DNA of 48,169 bases from JAIRNF01 sp031550925. Lineage in GTDB: Bacteria > Bacteroidota > Bacteroidia > Bacteroidales > UBA932. How positions within the stretch are numbered: the first letter of the stretch is position 1; the number at the start of each line of letters is the position of its first letter. The stretch is from contig JAVBOE010000065.1 of the NCBI GenBank assembly GCA_031550925.1, forward strand, positions 1 to 48,169, given 5' to 3'. The position numbers and the translations under genes are program-made. Positions 32,199-38,716 of this stretch are shown here, one piece after another. The notes below the pieces were generated by a model that worked only from the letters and a program-made list of their open reading frames with translations, did no database searches and was not told the origin of the DNA.

Positions 32199-32723
32199 TT
32201 AAGAATACAGCTCCATCAACCCATCCGGCATATTCAGGTGGATTTGTTTTTTCTGCTGATCGATCTTAGTAATTAGATCTTGGTTTAGGGGAACTATTAT
32301 TTCTGTATCTTGCTTGCGAAGAACCATGCACGGATTACCCGGAATATCCATTATCTCTTCTACTATTCCTAGCTCTCCATAGTTTTGGTCAATGGCAGTA
32401 TATCCAACCAACATGTCCAGCTCACTGCCCGACTCTGTTGCCGCCTTTTTTGAGGGTAGATAAATTGATTTGCCAATCAGCTCCGTAGCCAGCGCTTCGG
32501 TTTCCATATCCTCAAATACCACTACAAGCTTACTTGTACCCTTAGGCTCTACGGCTTTCATATAAAAAGGAACCGGTAATCCATCTATGTAGATAAATAC
32601 CGGTTCCTTATTTTGTAGTATAGCGCGGGGAATATCTTCTTGTATTTTAGCTATAAGTTCCCCATTTGCTCCGAAGGTTTTTAGTACATCGCCAATACGC
32701 CTATATTGTTGGGCTTGTACCAT
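32199..32723 (-). CDS. rimM: 16S rRNA processing protein RimM
   Basis: A ribosome assembly factor that binds S19 and helps mature the 30S head. The 174-residue protein starts with the ATG at 32723 (MVQAQQYRRIGDVLKTFGANG); a TTG two codons earlier is less likely. The N-terminal RimM domain has the IGDVLKTFGANGELIAK start, and the C-terminal PRC-barrel domain has LVGYTAIDQNYGELGIVEEIMDIPGNPCMVLR. It follows rpsP by 12 bp. The rpsP-rimM order is classic. Confidence 0.93.
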   Translation of the reverse strand: MVQAQQYRRIGDVLKTFGANGELIAKIQEDIPRAILQNKEPVFIYIDGLPVPFYMKAVEPKGTSKLVVVFEDMETEALATELIGKSIYLPSKKAATESGSELDMLVGYTAIDQNYGELGIVEEIMDIPGNPCMVLRKQDTEIIVPLNQDLITKIDQQKKQIHLNMPDGLMELYS

Positions 32724-32735
32724 AACCAAGAGCTA

Positions 32736-33296
32736 CTAAGCGTTTTCTGCTGGTGCTTCCTCTGCTGCAGGAGCATCTTCCGTAGCTACCTCGGCAACCA
32801 CTTCTTCTACAGCGGCTTCTACTTCTTTAGCAGCTTCTGCCGAACGCTTCTTAGCAACTTCGGTAGCTTTTGCTTCTTTTACTTTTGCTTCTTCTTCAAG
32901 GCGAACTTTAGCCTCATTCTTAGCTGCTTGGCTTAACGAGTTCTTCTTGCTTTGAATTTTTACTTCTTTTTCCTGAAGCCATGCGTTAAAGCGTTGCTCG
33001 GCAACAGCCTCGGTAATAGCACCTTTACGTACACCTTCCATCAAATGCTTCTTGTAAAGAATACCTTTGTACGAAAGAATTGCACGGCATGTGTCAGTTG
33101 GTTGAGCACCGTTCTGTAACCACTTAAGCGCACTGTCGCCGTTAAGCTCTATAGTTGCAGGATTGGTGTTAGGGTTATAAGTCCCTAGCTTTTCGATAAA
33201 TCGTCCATCTCGTGGAGATCTGCTATCGGCTACCACAATGTGATAAAACGCGTAGTTTTTCTTACCATGTCTGGCTAATCTGATTTTTACAGCCAT
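32736..33296 (-). CDS. rpsP: 30S ribosomal protein S16 (bS16) with long C-terminal tail
   Basis: A 186-residue S16. The first 80 residues are the standard fold: MAVKIRLARHGKKNYAFYHI, VADSRSPRDGRFIEKLGTYNP and ALKWLQNGAQPTDTCRAILS. The remaining 100 residues form a Lys/Glu/Ala-rich extension (EEAKVKEAKATEVAKKRSAEAA) that ends in acidic Ala-Glu repeats. Bacteroidota S16 proteins commonly have this extension. It assembles early in the 30S body. Its leader contains a small hairpin (CCCTTA / TAAGGG around 33331-33346) that might take part in autoregulation. Confidence 0.95.
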   Translation of the reverse strand: MAVKIRLARHGKKNYAFYHIVVADSRSPRDGRFIEKLGTYNPNTNPATIELNGDSALKWLQNGAQPTDTCRAILSYKGILYKKHLMEGVRKGAITEAVAEQRFNAWLQEKEVKIQSKKNSLSQAAKNEAKVRLEEEAKVKEAKATEVAKKRSAEAAKEVEAAVEEVVAEVATEDAPAAEEAPAENA

Positions 33297-33349
33297 TTGT
33301 TTGATTTTTATTTGGTTAAACCTACATTCCCTTAACCCGTAAGGGTCGG

Positions 33350-33378
33350 CAAAGGTAAGCTATTTTTTTGAATATCAA
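33350..33378 (-). promoter_or_regulatory. Promoter of rpsP-rimM
   Basis: On the minus strand TTG (33378-33376) is followed after 18 bp by TACCTTTG (33357-33350), a perfect TAnnTTTG. Leader length is about 50 nt. Confidence 0.75.
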
Positions 33379-33444
33379 AAGGGAATTATAAATTTACAAC
33401 CATAGTAGCATTATAGATAGCTACAAACCCCTTAATGTTTACCC

Positions 33445-34176
33445 CTACTCATAAATTTCTAGCTCTGAGCTATAGTAACGAACTGGTTCTGCATCGTCAA
33501 TCTTTCCAAAATAATTTCTCAAAGACACCGTAAATTTTTCAGACTTCCAAGTATAGCTATTATAAGTAATGCCATAAGAACTTGTTGGACAATCTTTTTC
33601 CGTAACAAATTCAATATTGAGCGTCTTATCAATAGTCGCTTTTATATCTTCGGCTATATTATTTCCTTTTTCTTGCAACGCTTTCGGAGAAACATCTATT
33701 CTAAATGCATATAGTGAGTCTTTTCCTGTTGCAAAATCCTGCAACATATATTCCTTTTCCCTGCATAACGCATAAATAACCACATCAAATGGATGATGCT
33801 CGAAAGGAACAGCTTTGTACGTAGTAGTATAAACGCCCACAGAATCAACATGAATATCTATTACCAACATGTCGGAAGTTAGTTGACGGATAGTAACATC
33901 ATCTTTACTATTTTCTATATGCATTTTGCTCCCCTCAAGCTTGTATGTATAGTCCACTTTGGAAAATAGCTTATAACACGTATCGTTTCTAAATTCAACA
34001 TACGGGTCTTCAATATAGCTGTTTATCATCCATGATGGCGACTCAGTATTTAACGAGTCGGGGTTAAACTCCATTTTTACAATGTTCCAAGCCGTAGCCG
34101 CCAGCTTTGTTTCATAATTGCTACTACAAGATAAGATCAGCAGCGATGTGATTACCAGTACAAAAAATCTTTTCAT
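33445..34176 (-). CDS. Hypothetical lipoprotein in the ECF sigma factor operon
   Basis: I do not recognise a family. The 243-residue protein has a lipoprotein signal peptide (MKRFFVLVITSLLILSC; Cys17), so it is anchored in an envelope membrane. After it comes a strand-rich region with WNIVKMEFNPDS, DPYVEFRNDTCYKLF, a middle SVGVYTTTYKAVPFEHH, and an end YTWKSEKFTVSLRNYFGK. The first 100 residues have a lipocalin-like feel (W near the start, repeated strands), but no clear motif. It lies 98 bp after the membrane protein of the sigma operon and could share its promoter. Confidence 0.7.
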   Translation of the reverse strand: MKRFFVLVITSLLILSCSSNYETKLAATAWNIVKMEFNPDSLNTESPSWMINSYIEDPYVEFRNDTCYKLFSKVDYTYKLEGSKMHIENSKDDVTIRQLTSDMLVIDIHVDSVGVYTTTYKAVPFEHHPFDVVIYALCREKEYMLQDFATGKDSLYAFRIDVSPKALQEKGNNIAEDIKATIDKTLNIEFVTEKDCPTSSYGITYNSYTWKSEKFTVSLRNYFGKIDDAEPVRYYSSELEIYE

Positions 34177-34274
34177 ATAGTCTTCCTATGTCTATTAATA
34201 ATGAAAAACAACCAATGTGCAAATATAGCAACATTGGCTGTTATAAGAATTAGCTCAGCTTGCATTCTATATTC

Positions 34275-34679
34275 TCAAAGAAGATTTGCATGTTTTTCTT
34301 TTTCTCTCTTACTAAAACGATGCCTACGTATAAGCATATCGGCACTTAGAAGAAGCAGAACGGCAATAGCCAATATAACCAACATAGATGGAAACTCTAT
34401 TTTAGGAAGCTCAAACTCTAACGTTGCCCAAGAAGGTTTAGAAATATTCAGCTCTATACCATAGTAATTGAATAAGAACCATATTAAACCGGTTAAGCTG
34501 GCTAGCCCGCCAATAATACCTACAGCTATAAAAATCACTCTTGATGCTTTTTTCTTTCTTTCCTTAGCATCCGCCAGCTTTGCAATTTTACGCATAAGCC
34601 TATCATCAAAACCCATCGAAGGCCCCTCTGTAGGTAGCTGTTTAAACAGCTCTCTTAATTTCTTATCATTCTCGCTCAT
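34275..34679 (-). CDS. Two-helix membrane protein, probable anti-sigma factor
   Basis: A 134-residue protein with a cytosolic N-terminal region (SENDKKLRELFKQLPTEGPSMGFDDRLMRKI), then two membrane helices at about residues 47-70 (VIFIAVGIIGGLASLTGLIWFLF) and 97-113 (MLVILAIAVLLLLSADM), and a basic tail. Its ATG overlaps the sigma factor stop by 4 bp (ATGA), so translation is coupled. Such sigma/membrane-protein pairs often form sigma/anti-sigma modules. No HxxxCxxC zinc motif is visible, so the anti-sigma role is inferred from context. Confidence 0.65.
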   Translation of the reverse strand: MSENDKKLRELFKQLPTEGPSMGFDDRLMRKIAKLADAKERKKKASRVIFIAVGIIGGLASLTGLIWFLFNYYGIELNISKPSWATLEFELPKIEFPSMLVILAIAVLLLLSADMLIRRHRFSKREKEKHANLL

Positions 34680-35233
34680 CTCTCTAATAGTAGCTTATTA
34701 ATCTCAAAGTTCATATATTTTCTGATGCGGTGCAACCTTATCTTCACATTTGATTGCGACAAGCCCGTAATCTCAGCAACACCAACAATAGGCTGATCTT
34801 CCATATAGTATAAGGTAATAAGCAACGTATCTTCTACAGGCAGCTGCTTAAGAACCCTTTCTAAACACTGTAGTTTTTCCTCCTTACTTACTTCGTCCAA
34901 TTCGTATAAAAGCTCATCATCGCCAAAATCTGCCTGATTATCTTTAAAAGAAAGAGGTTTATTTTTCATCTTTCTAGTCGCGCTAATTGTTGTATTATAG
35001 GTAACACTATAGAGCCAGGTGGAGAACTTTGACTCCTCTCTAAACTTATTTAGCGACTGAAAAACCTTAATAAATACATCTTGTGTTACTTCCTCGGCGT
35101 GTTGCCTGTCTCCTATAATCTTATAAACGATATTGAACACCGTATCCTTGTATCGATTTACGATGACTGCAAACGCACCGGTATTGCCGGAGCGAACTTG
35201 CTGTATGCACTCAATATCTTCTATTTCAATCAT
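34676..35233 (-). CDS. ECF-type RNA polymerase sigma factor, probably autoregulated
   Basis: A 185-residue sigma factor. Region 2 is GNTGAFAVIVNRYKDTVFNIVYKIIGDRQHAEEVTQDVFIKVFQSL and WLYSVTYNTTISATRK; region 4 is VAEITGLSQSNVKIRLHRIRKYM with the preceding LPVEDTLLITLYYMED. A TGTAAC-N16-CGTC promoter lies just upstream and the same promoter stands in front of the divergent DUF6249 gene, so this factor is expected to drive both. The predicted transcription start is only 4-7 nt before the ATG, which makes the mRNA nearly leaderless. Downstream are a membrane protein and a lipoprotein, suggesting control of an envelope response. Confidence 0.93.
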   Translation of the reverse strand: MIEIEDIECIQQVRSGNTGAFAVIVNRYKDTVFNIVYKIIGDRQHAEEVTQDVFIKVFQSLNKFREESKFSTWLYSVTYNTTISATRKMKNKPLSFKDNQADFGDDELLYELDEVSKEEKLQCLERVLKQLPVEDTLLITLYYMEDQPIVGVAEITGLSQSNVKIRLHRIRKYMNFEINKLLLER

Positions 35234-35245
35234 ACTACTTTGTAT

Positions 35246-35271
35246 GACGCCAAAGTTTTGTTTTGGTTACA
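35246..35271 (-). promoter_or_regulatory. ECF-type promoter facing the sigma factor operon
   Basis: On the minus strand TGTAAC (35271-35266) and CGTC (35249-35246) are separated by 16 bp, the geometry of ECF promoters such as the TGTAAC/CGAC type of Bacillus SigX. The flanking sequence TTTTGTAACCAAAACAAAA is shared with the outward promoter at 35303. Confidence 0.75.
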
Positions 35272-35302
35272 AAACCCGTTGAAAATATTTTTTAAGGTTT
35301 TT

Positions 35303-35328
35303 TGTAACCAAAACAAAAATACAACGTC
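35303..35328 (+). promoter_or_regulatory. ECF-type promoter facing the DUF6249 gene
   Basis: TGTAAC (35303-35308), 16 bp, CGTC (35325-35328): the same boxes, spacing and 19-bp core as the divergent promoter at 35246-35271. The two copies form an inverted repeat around a short AT-rich centre. Expected leader to the ATG at 35374 is about 38 nt. Confidence 0.75.
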
Positions 35329-35373
35329 AAAAAGATAAAAAGAAAAGGTTTCACATTAAACACTAAAATTATC

Positions 35374-35790
35374 ATGGAATTTTTAATCGTCACAGTAGTA
35401 CTAGGAATTGTTACCTTAGGTGTATATCGCCTTGTTGAACTCTTTGCAAGACGTAAAGAGCGCATAATGATTATTGAGAAAATGCAGGGAAATGTTAACT
35501 TTGATGCCCTTAAAAACCAATTGAATCTTCCTTTTGTTGGAAAATCTCGCAACTCTAACTGGACTCTCAGAGCTAGCTTGCTTTTAATCGGATTAGGAGT
35601 TGGCTTTATTGTCGGATTACTGCTTCAGTTTTCACTCGAATATCAGCTAGCTGCCAATATTGAAGCGTTCAGAATGTCGCCTCACGATATGCTGTCGATT
35701 ATTTATTTTGCATCAGTAATTCTATTTGGTGGTATTGGCTTACTGATTGCTTACCTCATCGAACGTAAGGAAGAGAGAAAACAGGCTTAA
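35374..35790 (+). CDS. DUF6249 family inner-membrane protein
   Basis: A 138-residue membrane protein. It has an N-terminal helix (MEFLIVTVVLGIVTLGVYRL), a basic cytoplasmic stretch with RRKERIMIIEKMQGN, then two more helices (LRASLLLIGLGVGFIVGLLLQ and DMLSIIYFASVILFGGIGLLIAYLI) and a charged tail. The RKERIMIIEKM block with later hydrophobic pair fits DUF6249 membrane proteins, which are often found beside ECF sigma factors in Bacteroidota. It has the same promoter type as the divergent sigma operon, so it probably belongs to that regulon. Biochemical role unknown. Confidence 0.8.
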   Translation: MEFLIVTVVLGIVTLGVYRLVELFARRKERIMIIEKMQGNVNFDALKNQLNLPFVGKSRNSNWTLRASLLLIGLGVGFIVGLLLQFSLEYQLAANIEAFRMSPHDMLSIIYFASVILFGGIGLLIAYLIERKEERKQA

Positions 35791-35813
35791 CAACAAGCTA
35801 CAACGGATCTCTA

Positions 35814-35850
35814 AAAAGAGGGTACCTATATAATATAGGCACCCTCTTTT
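35814..35850. terminator. Bidirectional terminator between DUF6249 gene and asd
   Basis: A long hairpin: AAAAGAGGGT pairs with ACCCTCTTTT, then after one mismatch CCTATA pairs with TATAGG around a TAA loop. It separates two convergent genes. Confidence 0.9.
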
Positions 35851-35871
35851 AGCATTGATAAAGCCACTCGC

Positions 35872-36864
35872 TTATATAAATTTCTTCGCTACTAAATATT
35901 CGGCTATCTGTATGGCGTTAGTTGCGGCTCCTTTACGAAGATTATCGGCAACAACCCACATGTTAAGCGTATGTTCTTGCGATTCGTCTCGGCGTAAACG
36001 TCCTACAAAAACTTCATCTTTGTTATGAGCAAATATTGGCATGGGATATACTTGATTAGCAATATCGTCTTCTACAATTATCCCGGGAGAATTAGAAAGA
36101 ATAGCTCGCACTTCGTTCAAATCAAAATCTTTAGCAAACTCTACATTAACCGACTCTGAATGCCCTCCAACTACAGGTAAACGAACGGTTGTAGCCGTTA
36201 CCCTTATACTATCATCACGCATAATTTTATGCGTTTCGTTTACCATTTTCATCTCTTCTTTTGTATATCCGTTGTCGAGAAACACATCTATCTGAGGAAT
36301 AACGTTAAGGTCGATCTGATACTTATAAGCCATCTCTATCTCCTCAACTCCACTACGTTCGTCAAATAGCTGGCTAACCGCTTTTACACCGGTACCTGTA
36401 ACCGATTGATAGGTAGAAACAACTATACGTTTAATTTTATAGCGAGCGTGCAACGGAGCAAGTGCCACCAACATCTGAATGGTAGAACAGTTAGGGTTTG
36501 CAATAATCTTATCGTCGGCAGTAATAGCATCTGCGTTAATCTCGGGGATAATCAGCTTCTTCGTCGGATCCATTCGCCATGCCGAAGAGTTGTCAACCAC
36601 AACCGTACCAGTTTCCGCAAATTTAGGAGCCCACTCCAAAGAAGTGCTCCCTCCTGCCGAAAACAGAGCCAACACAGGTTTCATGGCTACTGCCTCAGAA
36701 GGCGTTACAACATAGTAGGCCTTACCCTTAAATATTATCTCTTTACCTTTAGATTTTTCGGAGGCAACAGGAATTAATTCGCTTATAGGAAAATTCCGTT
36801 CTTCCAACACTTCCAACATTTTAGAGCCAACCAGTCCTGTGGCTCCGACAACCGCTATTTTCAT
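35872..36864 (-). CDS. asd: Aspartate-semialdehyde dehydrogenase
   Basis: Reduces aspartyl phosphate to aspartate semialdehyde with NADPH, the branch point to lysine, diaminopimelate, threonine and methionine. The 330-residue protein begins with a nucleotide-binding motif (VVGATGLVGSKMLEVLEERNFP), has the catalytic Cys in IANPNCSTIQMLVALAPLH near residue 130, and the catalytic His in RLPVVGGHSESVNVEF near residue 230. It also contains QSVTGTGVKAVSQL. Length is typical. It is a single-gene unit with its own promoter element. Confidence 0.97.
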   Translation of the reverse strand: MKIAVVGATGLVGSKMLEVLEERNFPISELIPVASEKSKGKEIIFKGKAYYVVTPSEAVAMKPVLALFSAGGSTSLEWAPKFAETGTVVVDNSSAWRMDPTKKLIIPEINADAITADDKIIANPNCSTIQMLVALAPLHARYKIKRIVVSTYQSVTGTGVKAVSQLFDERSGVEEIEMAYKYQIDLNVIPQIDVFLDNGYTKEEMKMVNETHKIMRDDSIRVTATTVRLPVVGGHSESVNVEFAKDFDLNEVRAILSNSPGIIVEDDIANQVYPMPIFAHNKDEVFVGRLRRDESQEHTLNMWVVADNLRKGAATNAIQIAEYLVAKKFI

Positions 36865-36888
36865 CTTTCTTCTTTATTTTACTCCTTG

Positions 36889-36896
36889 CAAATATA
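36889..36896 (-). promoter_or_regulatory. Candidate -7 promoter element for asd
   Basis: On the minus strand TATATTTG (TAnnTTTG) lies 24 bp before the asd start. The following stretch 36897-37154 is AT-rich and holds nothing else that I can recognise. Confidence 0.5.
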
Positions 36897-37154
36897 ACAA
36901 TTTATCTGTCTAACATGAAAATATAAGATCACTCAACCCCCCAATAAATATACAGCTACAGCTAAAATATTTTATCAACAACCTCAACTACATTACAAAC
37001 TATAAGCGATACAAATACTATTATTTTAATCTAATGCAATATATCCCTATAAACACTAACTATAGCAAGGCTTATAATTTGCACAAAGTATATCCCCGAT
37101 ATTTTACCTGTAATAAATTACTAGCTCTTTGTAAGATTATTACTATGAAATAGT

Positions 37155-37162
37155 TACCTTTG
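37155..37162 (+). promoter_or_regulatory. Candidate -7 promoter element for the Mef-like pump transcript
   Basis: TACCTTTG matches TAnnTTTG. A TTTG at 37128-37131 is 23 bp upstream, slightly long. Transcription from about 37167 would give a leader of nearly 200 nt before the pump start at 37366. Confidence 0.55.
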
Positions 37163-37198
37163 CGTTCATTCATCCTTATAAAACTGCTTATAGCATTT

Positions 37199-37228
37199 AT
37201 GGCTGGCATATACAGGGTTAGATCCTAG
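37199..37228 (+). CDS. Putative leader peptide MAGIYRVRS
   Basis: A nine-codon frame, ATG to TAG, lies in the long leader of a macrolide-efflux-like pump and ends 2 bp before the first of two hairpins. Its Arg6-Val7-Arg8 fits the +X+ arrest motif (Arg or Lys, any residue, Arg or Lys) known from macrolide-dependent ribosome stalling on leader peptides such as ErmDL. Translation is not proven and no clear ribosome binding site is seen, as is usual in Bacteroidota. Other short frames could occur by chance, so this rests mainly on motif plus context. Confidence 0.4.
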   Translation: MAGIYRVRS

Positions 37229-37230
37229 CT

Positions 37231-37279
37231 AAACTCTTTTACCGGAGTTTTCTTTTTGCTTCGAATAATACTCGAAGCA
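37231..37279 (+). promoter_or_regulatory. Tandem hairpins in the pump leader (candidate attenuator)
   Basis: Hairpin 1: AAACTC (37231-37236) with GAGTTT (37245-37250), followed by TTCTTTTT-type T-tract to 37257, resembling a short intrinsic terminator. Hairpin 2: TGCTTCGA (37257-37264) with TCGAAGCA (37272-37279), a perfect 8-bp stem, followed further on by a T-rich stretch ending in seven T (37294-37302 region). ACTC at 37270-37273 could instead pair with GAGT at 37245-37248, so the two hairpins may compete. Confidence 0.45.
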
Positions 37280-37365
37280 TTATCTCATTTTATTATTTTT
37301 TTACTTAACAAATAGCGTGTATTGGTCATTTTATGCCTTTACAGAAAATATATCCTCTTGTAACT

Positions 37366-38580
37366 ATGAACAGCTGGAAAAAAACTTTTGCAATAATCTG
37401 GACAGGTCAATTCTTCTCTATACTCAGCAGCTTTACCGTAGGGTTTACCATTATTCTATGGCTTAGCATAAAAACCGAATCGGCAGAAGTAATGGCATAC
37501 GCAACCGTTGCAGCATTACTACCCCAAGCATTGCTGGGAACGGTTGCAGGTGTATTTATAGATCGCTGGAACAGAAAAGCCACTATGATTTTCGCAGACA
37601 GCTTTATTGCTTTCTGCACGCTTATTCTAGCAGTTTTATTCTTTCTAGGCATTGAAGGAACATGGTTTATATACGGATTACTAATTATGCGTTCTATCGG
37701 CTCTGCATTTCACACTCCTGCTATGCAGGCTTCTGTACCTTTACTAGCGCCCGAATCGGAATTGATAAGAATTGCGGGAATAAACCAAACCATACAATCG
37801 GTTAGCAACATTGCGGCACCCGCATTGGGAGCGCTACTATACTCTACAATGGATATGGGATGGATTTTGTTGCTTGATGTATTTGGTGCGATAGTAGCCT
37901 GCACCAGCTTGGTTTTTGTAAAAATACCCCGACCTAAAAAGAAAGAAACGGCAGAAAAGCCTCATGTATGGCGAGAAATGAAGGAAGGCATTAAAGTTGT
38001 AATAGAGCAGAAAAGTCTTGCTTTGGTATTTTTATTCTCTATTATTGTTATGTTTTTTATTATGCCTATAAGTGCGCTGTTCCCCTTAATGACTTTAAAG
38101 CACTTCTCCGGAACACCTTTCCAAATGGGTATCGTAGAGGTAGCATGGGGTGTTGGAGCGTTAGCCGGAGGGACCATTCTTGGATTTTGGAAAATAACAA
38201 CAAATAAAGTTGTCTTAATTATCTTTAGCTACATCATTCTTGGTGTTTCGTTTATCTTATCAGGATTGCTGCCACCTCAGCTGTTTGCCGTATTTGTAGG
38301 CTTAACAGCACTTGGAGGGCTTTCCGGTTCTCTTTATATGTCTTCTTTTACCGCAATAACGCAAGAAAAGATAGATCCGGCTGCTCTTGGTCGTGTATTT
38401 TCTATGTATGGAAGCGTTTGTATTTTGCCTTCTATATTGGGTTTACTTGCAACCGGATTTATTGCCGACAACATAGGTATTGCAAATACGTTCTTAGGTT
38501 GTGGAATTATTATACTTATCATTGGTATAGCAAACTTTTTTATGCCAACACTTTTAGCTGCTGGAAAGTCCAAATCATAA
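37366..38580 (+). CDS. MFS transporter of the macrolide efflux (Mef) type
   Basis: A 404-residue major facilitator with about 12 membrane helices. The start chosen is the ATG at 37366 (MNSWKKTFAIIWTGQFFSIL), matching the usual beginning of this group; an ATG at 37333 adds 11 residues. Residue patterns closely follow MefA-type pumps: IWTGQFFSI, ALLPQALLGTVAGVFIDRWNRK, RSIGSAFHTPAMQASVPLL, GALLYS, WREMKEGIKVV, MPISALFPLM, KIDPAALGRVFSMYGSV. MefA exports 14- and 15-membered macrolides by proton antiport. Substrate here is inferred. No MsrD-type ABC-F gene follows, unlike classic mef-msrD operons. The leader carries a candidate peptide-dependent attenuator. Confidence 0.85.
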   Translation: MNSWKKTFAIIWTGQFFSILSSFTVGFTIILWLSIKTESAEVMAYATVAALLPQALLGTVAGVFIDRWNRKATMIFADSFIAFCTLILAVLFFLGIEGTWFIYGLLIMRSIGSAFHTPAMQASVPLLAPESELIRIAGINQTIQSVSNIAAPALGALLYSTMDMGWILLLDVFGAIVACTSLVFVKIPRPKKKETAEKPHVWREMKEGIKVVIEQKSLALVFLFSIIVMFFIMPISALFPLMTLKHFSGTPFQMGIVEVAWGVGALAGGTILGFWKITTNKVVLIIFSYIILGVSFILSGLLPPQLFAVFVGLTALGGLSGSLYMSSFTAITQEKIDPAALGRVFSMYGSVCILPSILGLLATGFIADNIGIANTFLGCGIIILIIGIANFFMPTLLAAGKSKS

Positions 38581-38653
38581 GATAAACTTTTTATTAGGCT
38601 AAATGTTGATTACCTTTAGTGGTGATATAGAATTTTTAAATCACTATTTTTTT

Positions 38654-38661
38654 TAATTTTG
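38654..38661 (+). promoter_or_regulatory. Candidate -7 promoter element for the AsmA-like gene
   Basis: TAATTTTG matches TAnnTTTG, 55 bp before the start codon; no clear -33 box. Confidence 0.4.
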
Positions 38662-38716
38662 ATAAATACCATAGCTACAAAAGTTTGTTTGAGCATACCA
38701 CCGACAAGATAATTTT

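Noticed and set aside
33331..33346. Riboswitch in the rpsP leader
   Set aside because: Only one 6-bp hairpin is visible in a leader of about 50 nt; no conserved aptamer pattern is recognisable.
37163..37365. A known metabolite riboswitch class in the pump leader
   Set aside because: No conserved core of the classes I know (TPP, cobalamin, SAM, FMN, guanidine) is visible; a short peptide frame plus hairpins fits better.
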